From Fontibacter flavus (GTDB taxonomy: Bacteria > Bacteroidota > Bacteroidia > Cytophagales > Cyclobacteriaceae), in assembly GCF_042432905.1 (NCBI RefSeq), contig NZ_JBHLWI010000019.1, positions 1-42,622 of the forward strand: a DNA stretch of 42,622 bases. Reading direction: 5' to 3'. The notes under the pieces were generated by a model, which had not been told where the DNA came from, ran no database searches, and saw nothing but the letters and a program-made list of their open reading frames with translations. This document shows positions 15,719 to 23,796 of the stretch, piece by piece. Within the stretch, counting starts at the first letter, position 1, and each line of letters starts with the position of its first letter. The position numbers were made by a program, and so were the translations under genes.

Positions 15719-16933
15719 GTGACTAAATTAAAAATCGGGATAGTAGGGGCAGGTGCATCAGGGTATTTTGCAGCTATCCACGCTGCTGGTCCTGATACAG
15801 AGGTTACAATTTTGGAAAAGACTTCAAAATCCTTATCCAAAGTAAAAATATCTGGGGGAGGAAGATGCAATGTTACCCATGCAGCATTTGAGGTTTCCAA
15901 ACTGGTTAAAAATTACCCTAGGGGAGAAAAATTCCTTAAAAAAGTATTCCAACATTTCTCCGTCAAGAACACAGTTGATTGGTTTGAATCACGTTCAGTT
16001 CCTTTGAAGGTTGAGAGTGATGGCAGAATGTTTCCGGTAAGTGATCAATCTCAAAGTGTCATTGATGCTTTGCAAAAAGAGGCAAACCACCTTGGGATTA
16101 AGCTCATGTTCAACTTTGGTCTTGAGTCGATTAATGTTGAGAAAGGCCAATTTAAGATACAATCCAAGGATAAAACATTGGTTTTTGACAGGCTGATTGT
16201 GTGTACTGGAGGCAGTCCCAAAGTTGATGGCTTTAACTTTCTCCAAAAACTTGGGCACAGTATCAATCCGCCTGTTCCTTCATTATTTACTTTCAATACG
16301 CCCCAAGAACCTATCAGACAATTAATGGGAATATCAGTTCCTGATGCGCATGTACGACTTGAGGGCACTAAGATGTCTTATAGAGGTCCTTTGTTGATCA
16401 CACATTGGGGAATCAGTGGACCGGCAGTCTTGAAGCTTTCAGCTTTTGGTGCACAATGGCTCTATGAAAAAAATTATAAAGCAAAAGCCCATATCCGTTG
16501 GAATCATGAGTGGACGGAAGAAAGTCTAATTTCAAATTTGCAAAACTTTAAAAACCAGCATCCTAAGAAAAAAATAGCAGGCAATCCATTATTTGGATTA
16601 CCACAAAGACTATGGTTACATTTGACTGAAAAATCGGAAATTTTTCCCGACAGTATCTGGCAAAATATCGCAAAAAAACAATTCCATAAACTAGTTCAGA
16701 ATCTTTTTTGCTATATTGTCACCATTGAAGGAAAAACCACTTTTAAGGAGGAATTTGTGACTGCAGGTGGGGTAAAATTGGAAGAGGTCAACCCAGAAAC
16801 AATGGAAAGCAAATTAATAAATGGTTTGTTCTTTGCCGGTGAGGTCTTGGATATTGATGGTATCACTGGAGGTTTTAATTTTCAGGCAGCCTGGAGTACA
16901 GGTTACCTTGCTGGCAAAAATGCAAAACACTGA
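15719..16933 (+). CDS. HI0933/YhiN-type NAD(P)/FAD-dependent oxidoreductase
   Basis: A 404-residue flavoprotein. GIVGAGASGYFAA near the N-terminus (GAGASG at 10-15) is the FAD Rossmann motif, and SGGGRCNVTH near 44-53 together with the C-terminal GEVLDIDGITGGFNFQAAW are diagnostic of the HI0933 (YhiN) family. Reaction and substrate are unknown for most members. The start is GTG at 15719, five residues before the FAD-binding strand; no ATG is available that keeps the fold intact. An AGGAG lies only 2 bp before the GTG, closer than usual, which hints at translation coupled to the upstream ATPase gene. Downstream, the Hpt-like gene starts 8 bp after the stop. Confidence 0.87.
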   Translation: MTKLKIGIVGAGASGYFAAIHAAGPDTEVTILEKTSKSLSKVKISGGGRCNVTHAAFEVSKLVKNYPRGEKFLKKVFQHFSVKNTVDWFESRSVPLKVESDGRMFPVSDQSQSVIDALQKEANHLGIKLMFNFGLESINVEKGQFKIQSKDKTLVFDRLIVCTGGSPKVDGFNFLQKLGHSINPPVPSLFTFNTPQEPIRQLMGISVPDAHVRLEGTKMSYRGPLLITHWGISGPAVLKLSAFGAQWLYEKNYKAKAHIRWNHEWTEESLISNLQNFKNQHPKKKIAGNPLFGLPQRLWLHLTEKSEIFPDSIWQNIAKKQFHKLVQNLFCYIVTIEGKTTFKEEFVTAGGVKLEEVNPETMESKLINGLFFAGEVLDIDGITGGFNFQAAWSTGYLAGKNAKH

Positions 16934-16941
16934 TTTTGAGC

Positions 16942-17307
16942 ATGCAAAATAATCCACCCGTTAGCTTTGAGCGCATAGAGGAAATGATAGATGGTGATGC
17001 CGACTTCAGGGCAGAACTGGTAATGGCTATCTATAATTCTTTATTGGAGTTAAAAGAAAAGTACCTGGAAGGCGCTGAACTGCAGGATGAAGAAATCATT
17101 CAGGAAATAAGACATAAGGTTAAACCTTCTTTGGCATTGTTTGAAATTCATTTACTCAATGACCTTGTAACAGAAGGAAAAGATATCATCGAAACCCAAG
17201 GCTTTGGCCCGGCATTTTTGGAGCATTTGGAAAAATTTTTGGATGCTGTGGACAAAACAATCGATTATTTAATTCCTCACGTTAAAAAAATAGAAAACGG
17301 TGAATAG
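16942..17307 (+). CDS. Small Hpt-like helical protein
   Basis: A 121-residue soluble protein predicted to be almost entirely helical. The order DGDADFRAELVMAIYNSLLELKEKY followed by EIIQEIRHKVKPSLALFEI resembles a histidine phosphotransfer (Hpt) four-helix bundle, with H58 in RHKVKPSL at the place of the phospho-accepting His in AHTLKGS. This is a pattern reading without a database check; a plain helical protein of another family is possible. If Hpt, it would relay phosphate between a hybrid sensor kinase and a response regulator, but no kinase or regulator lies in the window. I chose ATG 16942 over a TTG two codons earlier. It is the last gene of the 14172-17307 set and converges on GAPDH with 8 bp between stops. 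Confidence 0.7.
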   Translation: MQNNPPVSFERIEEMIDGDADFRAELVMAIYNSLLELKEKYLEGAELQDEEIIQEIRHKVKPSLALFEIHLLNDLVTEGKDIIETQGFGPAFLEHLEKFLDAVDKTIDYLIPHVKKIENGE

Positions 17308-17326
17308 ACTTTAGCTTAGAGTCTAT
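17304..17326. terminator. Short hairpin across the convergent ends of the Hpt-like and GAPDH genes
   Basis: ATAGACT (17304-17310) and AGTCTAT (17320-17326) form a perfect 7-bp stem around a 9-nt loop. It overlaps both stop codons. There is no T run, so termination is only possible, not shown. Confidence 0.3.
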
Positions 17327-18308
17327 CCACCAAATCTACCAACCGGTTGGAATAACCGGCTTCATTATCATACCAGCCTACAATTTTCACGAGATTTCCT
17401 TTAGCTGAAGTAAGTCCTGAATCAAATATGCAGGAGTGAGGATTGCCTATGATATCAATTGAAACAATTGGATCCTCAACATATTCTAATATTCCTTTAA
17501 GCTCATTTTCTGAACTTTTTTTGAAAATCGCATTAATTTCTTCCGTAGTAGTTTCCTTTTTTAATTCCACTATCAAATCAGTCAAAGAACCGTCAGGTAC
17601 GGGAACCCTCATGGCAGAAGCTTCAATTTTACCCTGTAGATCCGGCAGCACTAGCTCCATAGCTTTGGCCGCGTGGGTGGTTGTAGGGATGATGGAATAT
17701 GCCGCAGCCCTAGCTCTTCTCAAATCTCTATGAGGCGCATCGTGCAGGTTCTGATCATTGGTGTATGAATGCACCGTGGAAACAAAGCCCTTTTCAATAC
17801 CAAAATTCTCTTCTAAAATCTTCACCATGGGAGCCAGGCAATTGGTTGTGCATGATGCATTTGAAACTATCTGCTCTTCACCGGTCAGGATATGGTCATT
17901 GACACCTAATACAATCGTAGGTACTCCATCACCTTTGGCAGGTGCGGTAATGATAACTTTTTTGGCTCCTGCAAGTAAGTGACCTTCAGCTTGGGATTTT
18001 TCCGTAAAACGGCCAGTGGATTCTAATACGATATCAATATCCAAATCCTTCCAAGGAATCATAGACGGATCCTTCTCTGCAAAAATTTTAAGTTTTTTAT
18101 CCTTAATCAGTATATCACCATCCACAACCTTGACCTGAAATGGATATTTACCATGTACTGAATCATATTGCAGCAAATGGGCAAGGGTATGAGGATCTGT
18201 AAGGTCATTGACGGCTACCAGGTCAACCCCTTCTTTTTCCATCAATAACTTTATCGTTAACCTCCCGATCCTGCCACATCCATTTATGGCAACGCGTTTA
18301 TTTCTCAT
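17316..18308 (-). CDS. gapA: Type I glyceraldehyde-3-phosphate dehydrogenase
   Basis: A 330-residue cytoplasmic enzyme, the usual length, which oxidises glyceraldehyde-3-phosphate to 1,3-bisphosphoglycerate with NAD+ in glycolysis. The N-terminal INGCGRIGR binds the cofactor. D35 in VNDL at the end of the second strand favours NAD over NADP. The active-site block SNASCTTNCLAP carries C153, and H180 (STVHSYT) is the catalytic base. The C-terminal WYDNEAGYSNRLVDL is standard. I chose ATG 18308; the frame reaches a TTG six codons earlier. It converges with the Hpt-like gene. It is divergent from the tRNA-Glu genes with about 195 bp between them; I see no clear minus-strand promoter there. Confidence 0.95.
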   Translation of the reverse strand: MRNKRVAINGCGRIGRLTIKLLMEKEGVDLVAVNDLTDPHTLAHLLQYDSVHGKYPFQVKVVDGDILIKDKKLKIFAEKDPSMIPWKDLDIDIVLESTGRFTEKSQAEGHLLAGAKKVIITAPAKGDGVPTIVLGVNDHILTGEEQIVSNASCTTNCLAPMVKILEENFGIEKGFVSTVHSYTNDQNLHDAPHRDLRRARAAAYSIIPTTTHAAKAMELVLPDLQGKIEASAMRVPVPDGSLTDLIVELKKETTTEEINAIFKKSSENELKGILEYVEDPIVSIDIIGNPHSCIFDSGLTSAKGNLVKIVGWYDNEAGYSNRLVDLVDRL

Positions 18309-18432
18309 CTCTATAATTGATGTCAAAATGTGATTGCGAAATTAATAAAGTTGTTTGTCAAAGGCTAAAAAATATTTTTTTCTCTAATTTTCAGGGTTTT
18401 GAAAAGTTAAACCAAATATTTTTTTGTCATTT

Positions 18433-18463
18433 TTTGCAATGTAAAATTAACCCTCTATATTTG
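18433..18463 (+). promoter_or_regulatory. Bacteroidota-type promoter of the tRNA-Glu genes
   Basis: TTTG at 18433-18436, a 19-bp spacer and TATATTTG at 18456-18463 match the Bacteroidota consensus TTTG-N19-21-TAnnTTTG exactly. The first tRNA begins 40 bp downstream, leaving room for a short leader. Confidence 0.8.
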
Positions 18464-18502
18464 CATCACCGTTAAGAAAACGGGTACCCCAAACCAAAAA
18501 AT

Positions 18503-18574
18503 GGTCGATTCGTCTAGGGGTTAGGACGCATCCCTTTCACGGATGAAACACGGGTTCGATTCCCGTATCGACTA
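18503..18574 (+). tRNA. trnE: tRNA-Glu (anticodon TTC), copy 1
   Basis: A 72-nt cloverleaf. The acceptor arms are GGTCGAT and ATCGACT, with A as discriminator base. The anticodon stem-loop is CATCC-CTTTCAC-GGATG with anticodon TTC, and the T arm is CGGGTTCGATTCCCG. CCA is not encoded. A consensus promoter lies 40 bp upstream and a strong terminator begins 3 nt after the end. Confidence 0.96.
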
Positions 18575-18576
18575 CT

Positions 18577-18609
18577 GAAAACACTGAAAAACTTCAGTGT
18601 TTTCTTTTT
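18577..18609 (+). terminator. Rho-independent terminator between the two tRNA-Glu genes
   Basis: A perfect 12-bp stem, GAAAACACTGAA / TTCAGTGTTTTC, with loop AAAC, followed by five T residues. It separates the two tRNA genes, so copy 2 needs read-through or its own promoter. Confidence 0.88.
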
Positions 18610-18613
18610 GAAT

Positions 18614-18685
18614 GGTCTGTTCGTCTAGGGGTTAGGACGTATCCCTTTCACGGATAAAACACGGGTTCGATTCCCGTACAGACTA
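18614..18685 (+). tRNA. trnE: tRNA-Glu (anticodon TTC), copy 2
   Basis: A 72-nt cloverleaf nearly identical to copy 1. It differs in paired changes: acceptor arms GGTCTGT and ACAGACT, and anticodon stem TATCC / GGATA, so every stem change is compensated and the molecule should fold. It begins 4 nt after the terminator of copy 1 and no separate promoter is visible in that gap. A weak hairpin, TTCATCAT / ATGATGAA (18702-18733), follows. Confidence 0.93.
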
Positions 18686-18767
18686 CGACAAATTGATGTT
18701 TTTCATCATTCAGATTGCTTTGAGCATGATGAATTTGTTTTATGGTTGTTAGTGGTTAAAGTGAGTG

Positions 18768-18795
18768 AAAACCCAGTCTTCTAGGCTGGGTTTTT
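18768..18795. terminator. Bidirectional terminator between tRNA-Glu copy 2 and the radical SAM gene
   Basis: AAAACCCAG / CTGGGTTTT stem around a 9-nt loop, with A residues before and T residues after. It lies 5 bp from the stop of the minus-strand radical SAM gene and downstream of the tRNA genes, so it can serve both. Confidence 0.8.
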
Positions 18796-18799
18796 CATT

Positions 18800-21004
18800 T
18801 TATACCAATACAAGGCCAATTTGCAGCAATTGTTGCCAGGTTTTGGATAGTACAAACTGATTAAAATTGCCTAATCCTTCATCTGAGTACTGCTCCTGAA
18901 AATCCTTGAGCGTCATTTCTTTTTTATTCTGCTGCGGTATCAATAGAGGTAACAGTTTCATCAACCATTCTGCTTCTTTCAAGCTCAACTTGATTTCAGC
19001 TTTATGGGATTTGTTTTCAAAGACCAATTTTGCAGCTTCTATAACTTTACCTTTTTTGGTGTATTGGTAAGTATTCATTTCCGGGGAATTACCAAGCCAA
19101 ACCATTTTTGCATTGGGCTTCATTACCTGATAACCTTCAAACTGAATGGCATGAAAAATAAAGTTAGGAGAAACCGTGGTTTTCGGAATCCTGAAATCAA
19201 ACCAATCCTGAAGTGAAAAATCGAAACCTATCCCATGCATATAATTAAACAATGCTTTTTTCAAACCATCGCTGAACATTTCATGGTCTGCACCCAATGG
19301 ATCTTCATGGCTTAAGTCATTGTCTGCAAATAGTCCCTTTTCAGGCCCAGTTCTGATAACCTGATAGGACATTGGATCCAAACCTATCGGGGCATGTGAA
19401 GTCATGGCAAATAAATGCCAAAAGCCTGATTGCAATACATTGTGCATAAAAAGCTGACGTACCATTTCCAAACTGTCAATGGTTTCCTGTGCTGTCTGGG
19501 TAGGGAATCCATACATCAAATAGGCATGCACCATGATCCCTGATTCTGTAAAATTATGGGCAACCCTGGCCACTTGGGAGACAGTAACGCCTTTCTGCAT
19601 CTTTTCCAACAGTCTATCGGAAGCCACCTCCAGGCCACCGGACACAGCAATACACCCTGAAGCTTTAAGCAGCCTGCACAAATCCAAAGTGAAGCGCTCT
19701 TCAAAGCGGATATTCGTCCACCAGGTAATCTTGAGTTTCCTTTTTAGAATCTCCAATGCCAGCTCTCTCATCAAAGCAGGCGGCGCAGCTTCATCTACAA
19801 AATGAAAGCCTGTTTCGCCTGTCTGGGCCACTAAATCTTCGATTCTATCACAGATCAAAGATGCACTGATAGGATCGTAATTTCTGATATAATCCAAGCT
19901 GATATCACAGAAAGTACACTTTCTCCAATAGCATCCATGGGCCATGGTAAGCTTGTTCCACCTGCCATCAGACCATAGTCTGTGCATGGGATTTGCAATT
20001 TCAATCACTGAAAGATATTGATGAATAGGCAATCCCGAGTAATCAGGTGTCCCTGTTTTGCTGAAAGGCACATCTGTTAAAGGTGAACCATTGATATATT
20101 CTACTTTACCATCCTGAAGAAGAAAAGTTCTTTTCAGTTGGGAAACATCAATTTCACCATCCAAATATTCAAGAAGGGAAGTCAAAGGCCTCTCTCCGTC
20201 ATCAAGCGTTATGAAATCAACATAACGGAAGACCCTAGGTTCTTGTAGCGATCTCAATTCTGTGTTGGGATATCCGCCTCCCATAGCGACCTTGATGTTG
20301 GGAAAATGTTTTTTGATATAATCCCCACAGCGTAAGGCTCCATATAAGTTGCCTGGGAAGGGAACAGAAAAACATACCAGCGAGGGATTGGCGTTTTGGA
20401 TTTCCTTTTCAAGTTCTTCAATCAAAAACTCATCCGTAAAAGAGAGTCCTTTTTCCAAAGCTTCATCAAGAGGATCAAAAGATACCGCAGACCTTCCCAA
20501 ACGTTCGGCATAACGACTGAACCCAAAGTTAGCGTCCAGCGCTTCCTGAATCAGATCACCCAAGTCTTCTAAATATAAAGTGGCCAGATGTCTGGCTTTA
20601 TCCTGGATTCCCATGGTACCAAAAGCCCATTCCAAATCATCAATTTGCTCAAATCTGGAAGCCTGGGGCAAAAAATCTCCTTCACAAATATTGTAGGCAA
20701 TAGTGGGATTATCGAACTGAAGAAATTTGATCACAGGATCAATAGTTTGGATATATTCATCCCTTAATTTGAAAATCCTTTTGCTGTTAGACGACAGTTG
20801 ACTGATATCTTGTTTTGCAATCCTGTCAAAAGCCTTTTGAAGCCCTTTTTTTGAAAAAATCCTCAGTATTACTTTGATTCCCAAGTCAGCTTGAAAGGAA
20901 GTTTTACCAAGTGTGTTTAGGTAGCCTTTAATATAAGCTGTCGCAGGGTAGGGGGTATTGAGCTGGGTAAATGGGGGCGTTAAAAGTAGGATCGATTTTG
21001 ACAC
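18800..21004 (-). CDS. B12-binding-domain radical SAM protein
   Basis: A 734-residue iron-sulfur enzyme-like protein. The first ~330 residues resemble the cobalamin-binding-type Rossmann region of class B radical SAM proteins: ILLLTPPFTQLNTPYPATAYIKGYL at the start, then PSLVCFSVPFPGNLYGAL and VAMGGGYPNTELR. The canonical DxHxxG B12 motif was not seen, so cobalamin binding is uncertain. The cluster motif is HGCYWRKCTFCD, Cys 358, 363 and 366, which spaces as CX4CX2C instead of the usual CX3CX2C. VSGGLEVASDRLLEKMQKGVT and VHAYLMYGFPTQT are typical radical SAM barrel segments. A C-terminal extension of about 170 residues has no recognised domain. Substrate unknown. The start is GTG at 21004; no alternative ATG fits. 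It is transcribed alone. Confidence 0.83.
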   Translation of the reverse strand: MSKSILLLTPPFTQLNTPYPATAYIKGYLNTLGKTSFQADLGIKVILRIFSKKGLQKAFDRIAKQDISQLSSNSKRIFKLRDEYIQTIDPVIKFLQFDNPTIAYNICEGDFLPQASRFEQIDDLEWAFGTMGIQDKARHLATLYLEDLGDLIQEALDANFGFSRYAERLGRSAVSFDPLDEALEKGLSFTDEFLIEELEKEIQNANPSLVCFSVPFPGNLYGALRCGDYIKKHFPNIKVAMGGGYPNTELRSLQEPRVFRYVDFITLDDGERPLTSLLEYLDGEIDVSQLKRTFLLQDGKVEYINGSPLTDVPFSKTGTPDYSGLPIHQYLSVIEIANPMHRLWSDGRWNKLTMAHGCYWRKCTFCDISLDYIRNYDPISASLICDRIEDLVAQTGETGFHFVDEAAPPALMRELALEILKRKLKITWWTNIRFEERFTLDLCRLLKASGCIAVSGGLEVASDRLLEKMQKGVTVSQVARVAHNFTESGIMVHAYLMYGFPTQTAQETIDSLEMVRQLFMHNVLQSGFWHLFAMTSHAPIGLDPMSYQVIRTGPEKGLFADNDLSHEDPLGADHEMFSDGLKKALFNYMHGIGFDFSLQDWFDFRIPKTTVSPNFIFHAIQFEGYQVMKPNAKMVWLGNSPEMNTYQYTKKGKVIEAAKLVFENKSHKAEIKLSLKEAEWLMKLLPLLIPQQNKKEMTLKDFQEQYSDEGLGNFNQFVLSKTWQQLLQIGLVLV

Positions 21005-21072
21005 TGAAATTGAATTTGTTACAAAGTTGGTGATTTTTTATCTAGAAGGGGAAAAGTTTTAAAGTAAAAAAT

Positions 21073-21114
21073 AAAAAGGCAAAAGGTAATCCAACTTTTA
21101 CCTTTTGCCCTTTT
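21073..21114 (-). terminator. Rho-independent terminator of the M14 peptidase gene
   Basis: On the minus strand an AAAAGGGCAAAAGGTAA arm pairs with TTACCTTTTGCCTTTTT (16 of 17) around an 8-nt loop, then ATTTTTT. It begins about 20 bp after the peptidase stop codon. Confidence 0.85.
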
Positions 21115-21134
21115 ACTTGGCTCTTTAACCTTAA

Positions 21135-23675
21135 TTACATTTTATCACCATAGAAAATGGCATTGAAGAAAAGCTTGTTCGTTCCGAACCAAGTCCCCCT
21201 AAAGTTGGGATTGTCCACAAAATGGATCACTCTTCCCTGACCAACCTGTGAAACCAGAACACTAGCGCTTTGCTTAACTTTTTCTAGGTTATTGGATGAT
21301 ACATAACCGCCCAAAAGTGGGTTTTGGGTATACCTTACAGGAGTTTGGTATTTGTTTTTGGAAGGCTTAAAGAAAATCGTTGTGTTGCGGTATACCGGGA
21401 TTTCAACATTTCTATAACCAAATCCCAAAGGATGGGTAATATCCAAATGGCCTAAATAAATACTTCCCCCTATAGCCTGTGCTCCTTCAAAGTCTCTTCT
21501 TGAAGCAAAAGGAACAAAATCAGGTCCTTTGGCAGATTCAGTAGTCAGGTATTCCTCTTTCGCAATTTCTTGGGACTGTAGCCATTGACTGGCCATCCTA
21601 AGGGATATAATTGTCCCACCTCTATTTAGCCAATCTTTTAAATGATTAATCTGAGCCGCTCCTAATGAATTGTAACTACCTGAAGTCAGGATAAGGGTAT
21701 TGTAATCATACAAGTTAACCCTTCCGAATAAGCCAAGATCAATTTTGCTAATAGACATGCCCACTTTGGTGTCCATCAAATGCCAGATTTCTCCGGCTTC
21801 ATATTGGGAAGTACCTTGTCCCACCAACATCAGCACTTTAGGTTCTCTTACTGCTGAAATATTATTGCTTCCTAAGTCTATGCCTTTTAAGTTAAAACCA
21901 GTAGTAGTAGCATAAACATGCTGTTGACTGGCTTTCGCAGCCAGGGCAATTGCCTCATGGAGTTCAGTAGCTGATAATTTTTGAAATCCTGTTGGAATAA
22001 CCAGGGAACCCGCAGGGAAATCTTTAGATCCCTGATCAGTATTTGAAGTAAATGGCAGTGCAGTGGTCTCTACGTGAACCCCAGATGCCTGCAAATGATG
22101 AAGGAATTTTGGGGCGAAATAATCTGACCAATCTACGAGATAGGCAACATACTTGCCAGCTTGAGGAAAATGAAGTTCCAAAGATGGTAGAGTGGTTAAC
22201 TCCTTTCCAGTACTTGCAACTGTCTGTGAGGAATAGGGAATGCCGTAAGCAAGGGCCATGGTCCAGGAAGAAGCATCATAAAATACAGAGTCAGCAAATT
22301 CCGTTACTTTTTCAAACATACTCCTGACCATTCTATACTGTGGCTGAGAAGTCGGTACAACCCATGATTTACCTTTTTTGAATGACTTACCTTCTGCATT
22401 TATTTCTCTATCATTTTCAAATACTTTAATCTTATGATCTAATAATAACTTGAGAAACAATCTATTTCTGGACTGGTCGAATTCATCTCCAAAAACATAA
22501 GCCTTTGTTCTGCTACTATTTGCTTCAGATATGGCGGTTTGAAAATATTCCCTCAGGTAGCGGTGCATGTATTCCCTTTCCTTAACACCCCCTTCCATAG
22601 TCGCAATTGAGGTTCTCAACTGATTGCGAATTGTAAAGGCAAAGGTGATAGGCCCTCTTTGGGAATTTTGAATATGGCCCCTTGAAGAACCTTGTTCGAA
22701 CACCAATCCAAGCCCTCCTTGAATATCCGGATAGGTGGAACCATAGCCGGGATAGCTGTTATCGAAAACTTCTTTGGTCCAATATAAGCTACCTATATCA
22801 TCCAACGCCTTTGCAAAATAGGCCGCGAATTTACTGTTGATGTCTTCGTAATTTTTTCTGGGAATGACAGGATTTTCACTACCAAAAGGCTTGGTCGGTT
22901 CAAAGAAATAAGTGCTGTTTGTACCCATTTCATGAAAATCTCCAACAACATTCGGGTACCAGGTATGGTACCAGGCTATTTTGGTTTGAAGTTCTACCTG
23001 CGCCAATGGCAACCAATCCCTGTTCAGGTCAAACCAATAATGGTTGACCCTTCCTGATGGCCAAATCTCATTGTGCTCGCGATCCAAAGGATCCGCAACT
23101 GGAGGAGTGCCTTTATGCATATTCGCCCAATTGGAATGACGGTCTCTGCCATCTGGATTAATGGCGGGATCGATCAAAACAACCGCATTTTCCCTGATTT
23201 CTTTTGCTAGCTCACTTTTGGATGCTAATAACCAGTAAGCAGTCAATATAGATGCTTCACCTCCTGAAGGCTCATTTCCATGAACACTATAGGCCAGATT
23301 GATTACCGCTGGCATACTCGAAACATCGGGCATCGGTGCTTGAGGATCTACCAACTTGAGATGGTTGGATCTGATAGATTCTATGTTTTGGATATTTTGG
23401 CCTTTACTGATCACCAACACGACCAAAGGTCTGCGCTGATTGGTATAGCCAATTGTATGCAATTCCGCCATATCTGAAACTTCAGCCAATTTTTCAAAAT
23501 AGGCTACTAAGCGGTCATATCGGGTGTGCCATTCACCGATTTCATATCCCAGAAAAGATTCGGGTGTGGGGATTTCTTCGGAGAAAGTTTCGCCGGGGAA
23601 ATAATAGGTGTTTTGGGCCTTAACCTGTACAAAAGAAAGAACAAGCAGGAACAAGAGGAGTAGCGTTTTCTTCAT
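21135..23675 (-). CDS. Secreted M14 family zinc carboxypeptidase-like protein
   Basis: An 846-residue protein with a Sec signal peptide (MKKTLLLLFLLVLSFVQVKAQ). The M14 zinc site is complete: H132 and E135 in VHGNEPSGGEA, and H248 in DFHEMG. INPDGR and DLNRDW are also family-typical, and GLVFEQGS offers a possible catalytic Glu. The C-terminal half (from VLMLVGQGTSQYEAGEIWHLMD) resembles a glutamine-amidotransferase/DJ-1-like fold often appended to these Bacteroidota peptidases; it has no obvious catalytic Cys, so a structural role is likely. It probably trims peptides in the periplasm or outside the cell. I start at ATG 23675; the open frame runs 68 codons further upstream, but that stretch lacks a signal peptide and crosses the promoter region of the divergent DUF1080 gene. 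Confidence 0.87.
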   Translation of the reverse strand: MKKTLLLLFLLVLSFVQVKAQNTYYFPGETFSEEIPTPESFLGYEIGEWHTRYDRLVAYFEKLAEVSDMAELHTIGYTNQRRPLVVLVISKGQNIQNIESIRSNHLKLVDPQAPMPDVSSMPAVINLAYSVHGNEPSGGEASILTAYWLLASKSELAKEIRENAVVLIDPAINPDGRDRHSNWANMHKGTPPVADPLDREHNEIWPSGRVNHYWFDLNRDWLPLAQVELQTKIAWYHTWYPNVVGDFHEMGTNSTYFFEPTKPFGSENPVIPRKNYEDINSKFAAYFAKALDDIGSLYWTKEVFDNSYPGYGSTYPDIQGGLGLVFEQGSSRGHIQNSQRGPITFAFTIRNQLRTSIATMEGGVKEREYMHRYLREYFQTAISEANSSRTKAYVFGDEFDQSRNRLFLKLLLDHKIKVFENDREINAEGKSFKKGKSWVVPTSQPQYRMVRSMFEKVTEFADSVFYDASSWTMALAYGIPYSSQTVASTGKELTTLPSLELHFPQAGKYVAYLVDWSDYFAPKFLHHLQASGVHVETTALPFTSNTDQGSKDFPAGSLVIPTGFQKLSATELHEAIALAAKASQQHVYATTTGFNLKGIDLGSNNISAVREPKVLMLVGQGTSQYEAGEIWHLMDTKVGMSISKIDLGLFGRVNLYDYNTLILTSGSYNSLGAAQINHLKDWLNRGGTIISLRMASQWLQSQEIAKEEYLTTESAKGPDFVPFASRRDFEGAQAIGGSIYLGHLDITHPLGFGYRNVEIPVYRNTTIFFKPSKNKYQTPVRYTQNPLLGGYVSSNNLEKVKQSASVLVSQVGQGRVIHFVDNPNFRGTWFGTNKLFFNAIFYGDKM

Positions 23676-23796
23676 GGTCGAAATTTTGAGAAATTTACTC
23701 CTAAAATACTGATCAAAAAAATGAAAATCCATCAATGGTTTTTGAAAGCTTGGGAAATGGCTTAATTTGGAATCATTAACCAAATCCATTAAACCT

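Noticed and set aside
23741..23769. TTTG-N17-TTAATTTG upstream of the DUF1080 gene
   Set aside because: The spacer is shorter than 19-21 bp and the -7 element has a mismatch, so I did not call a promoter.
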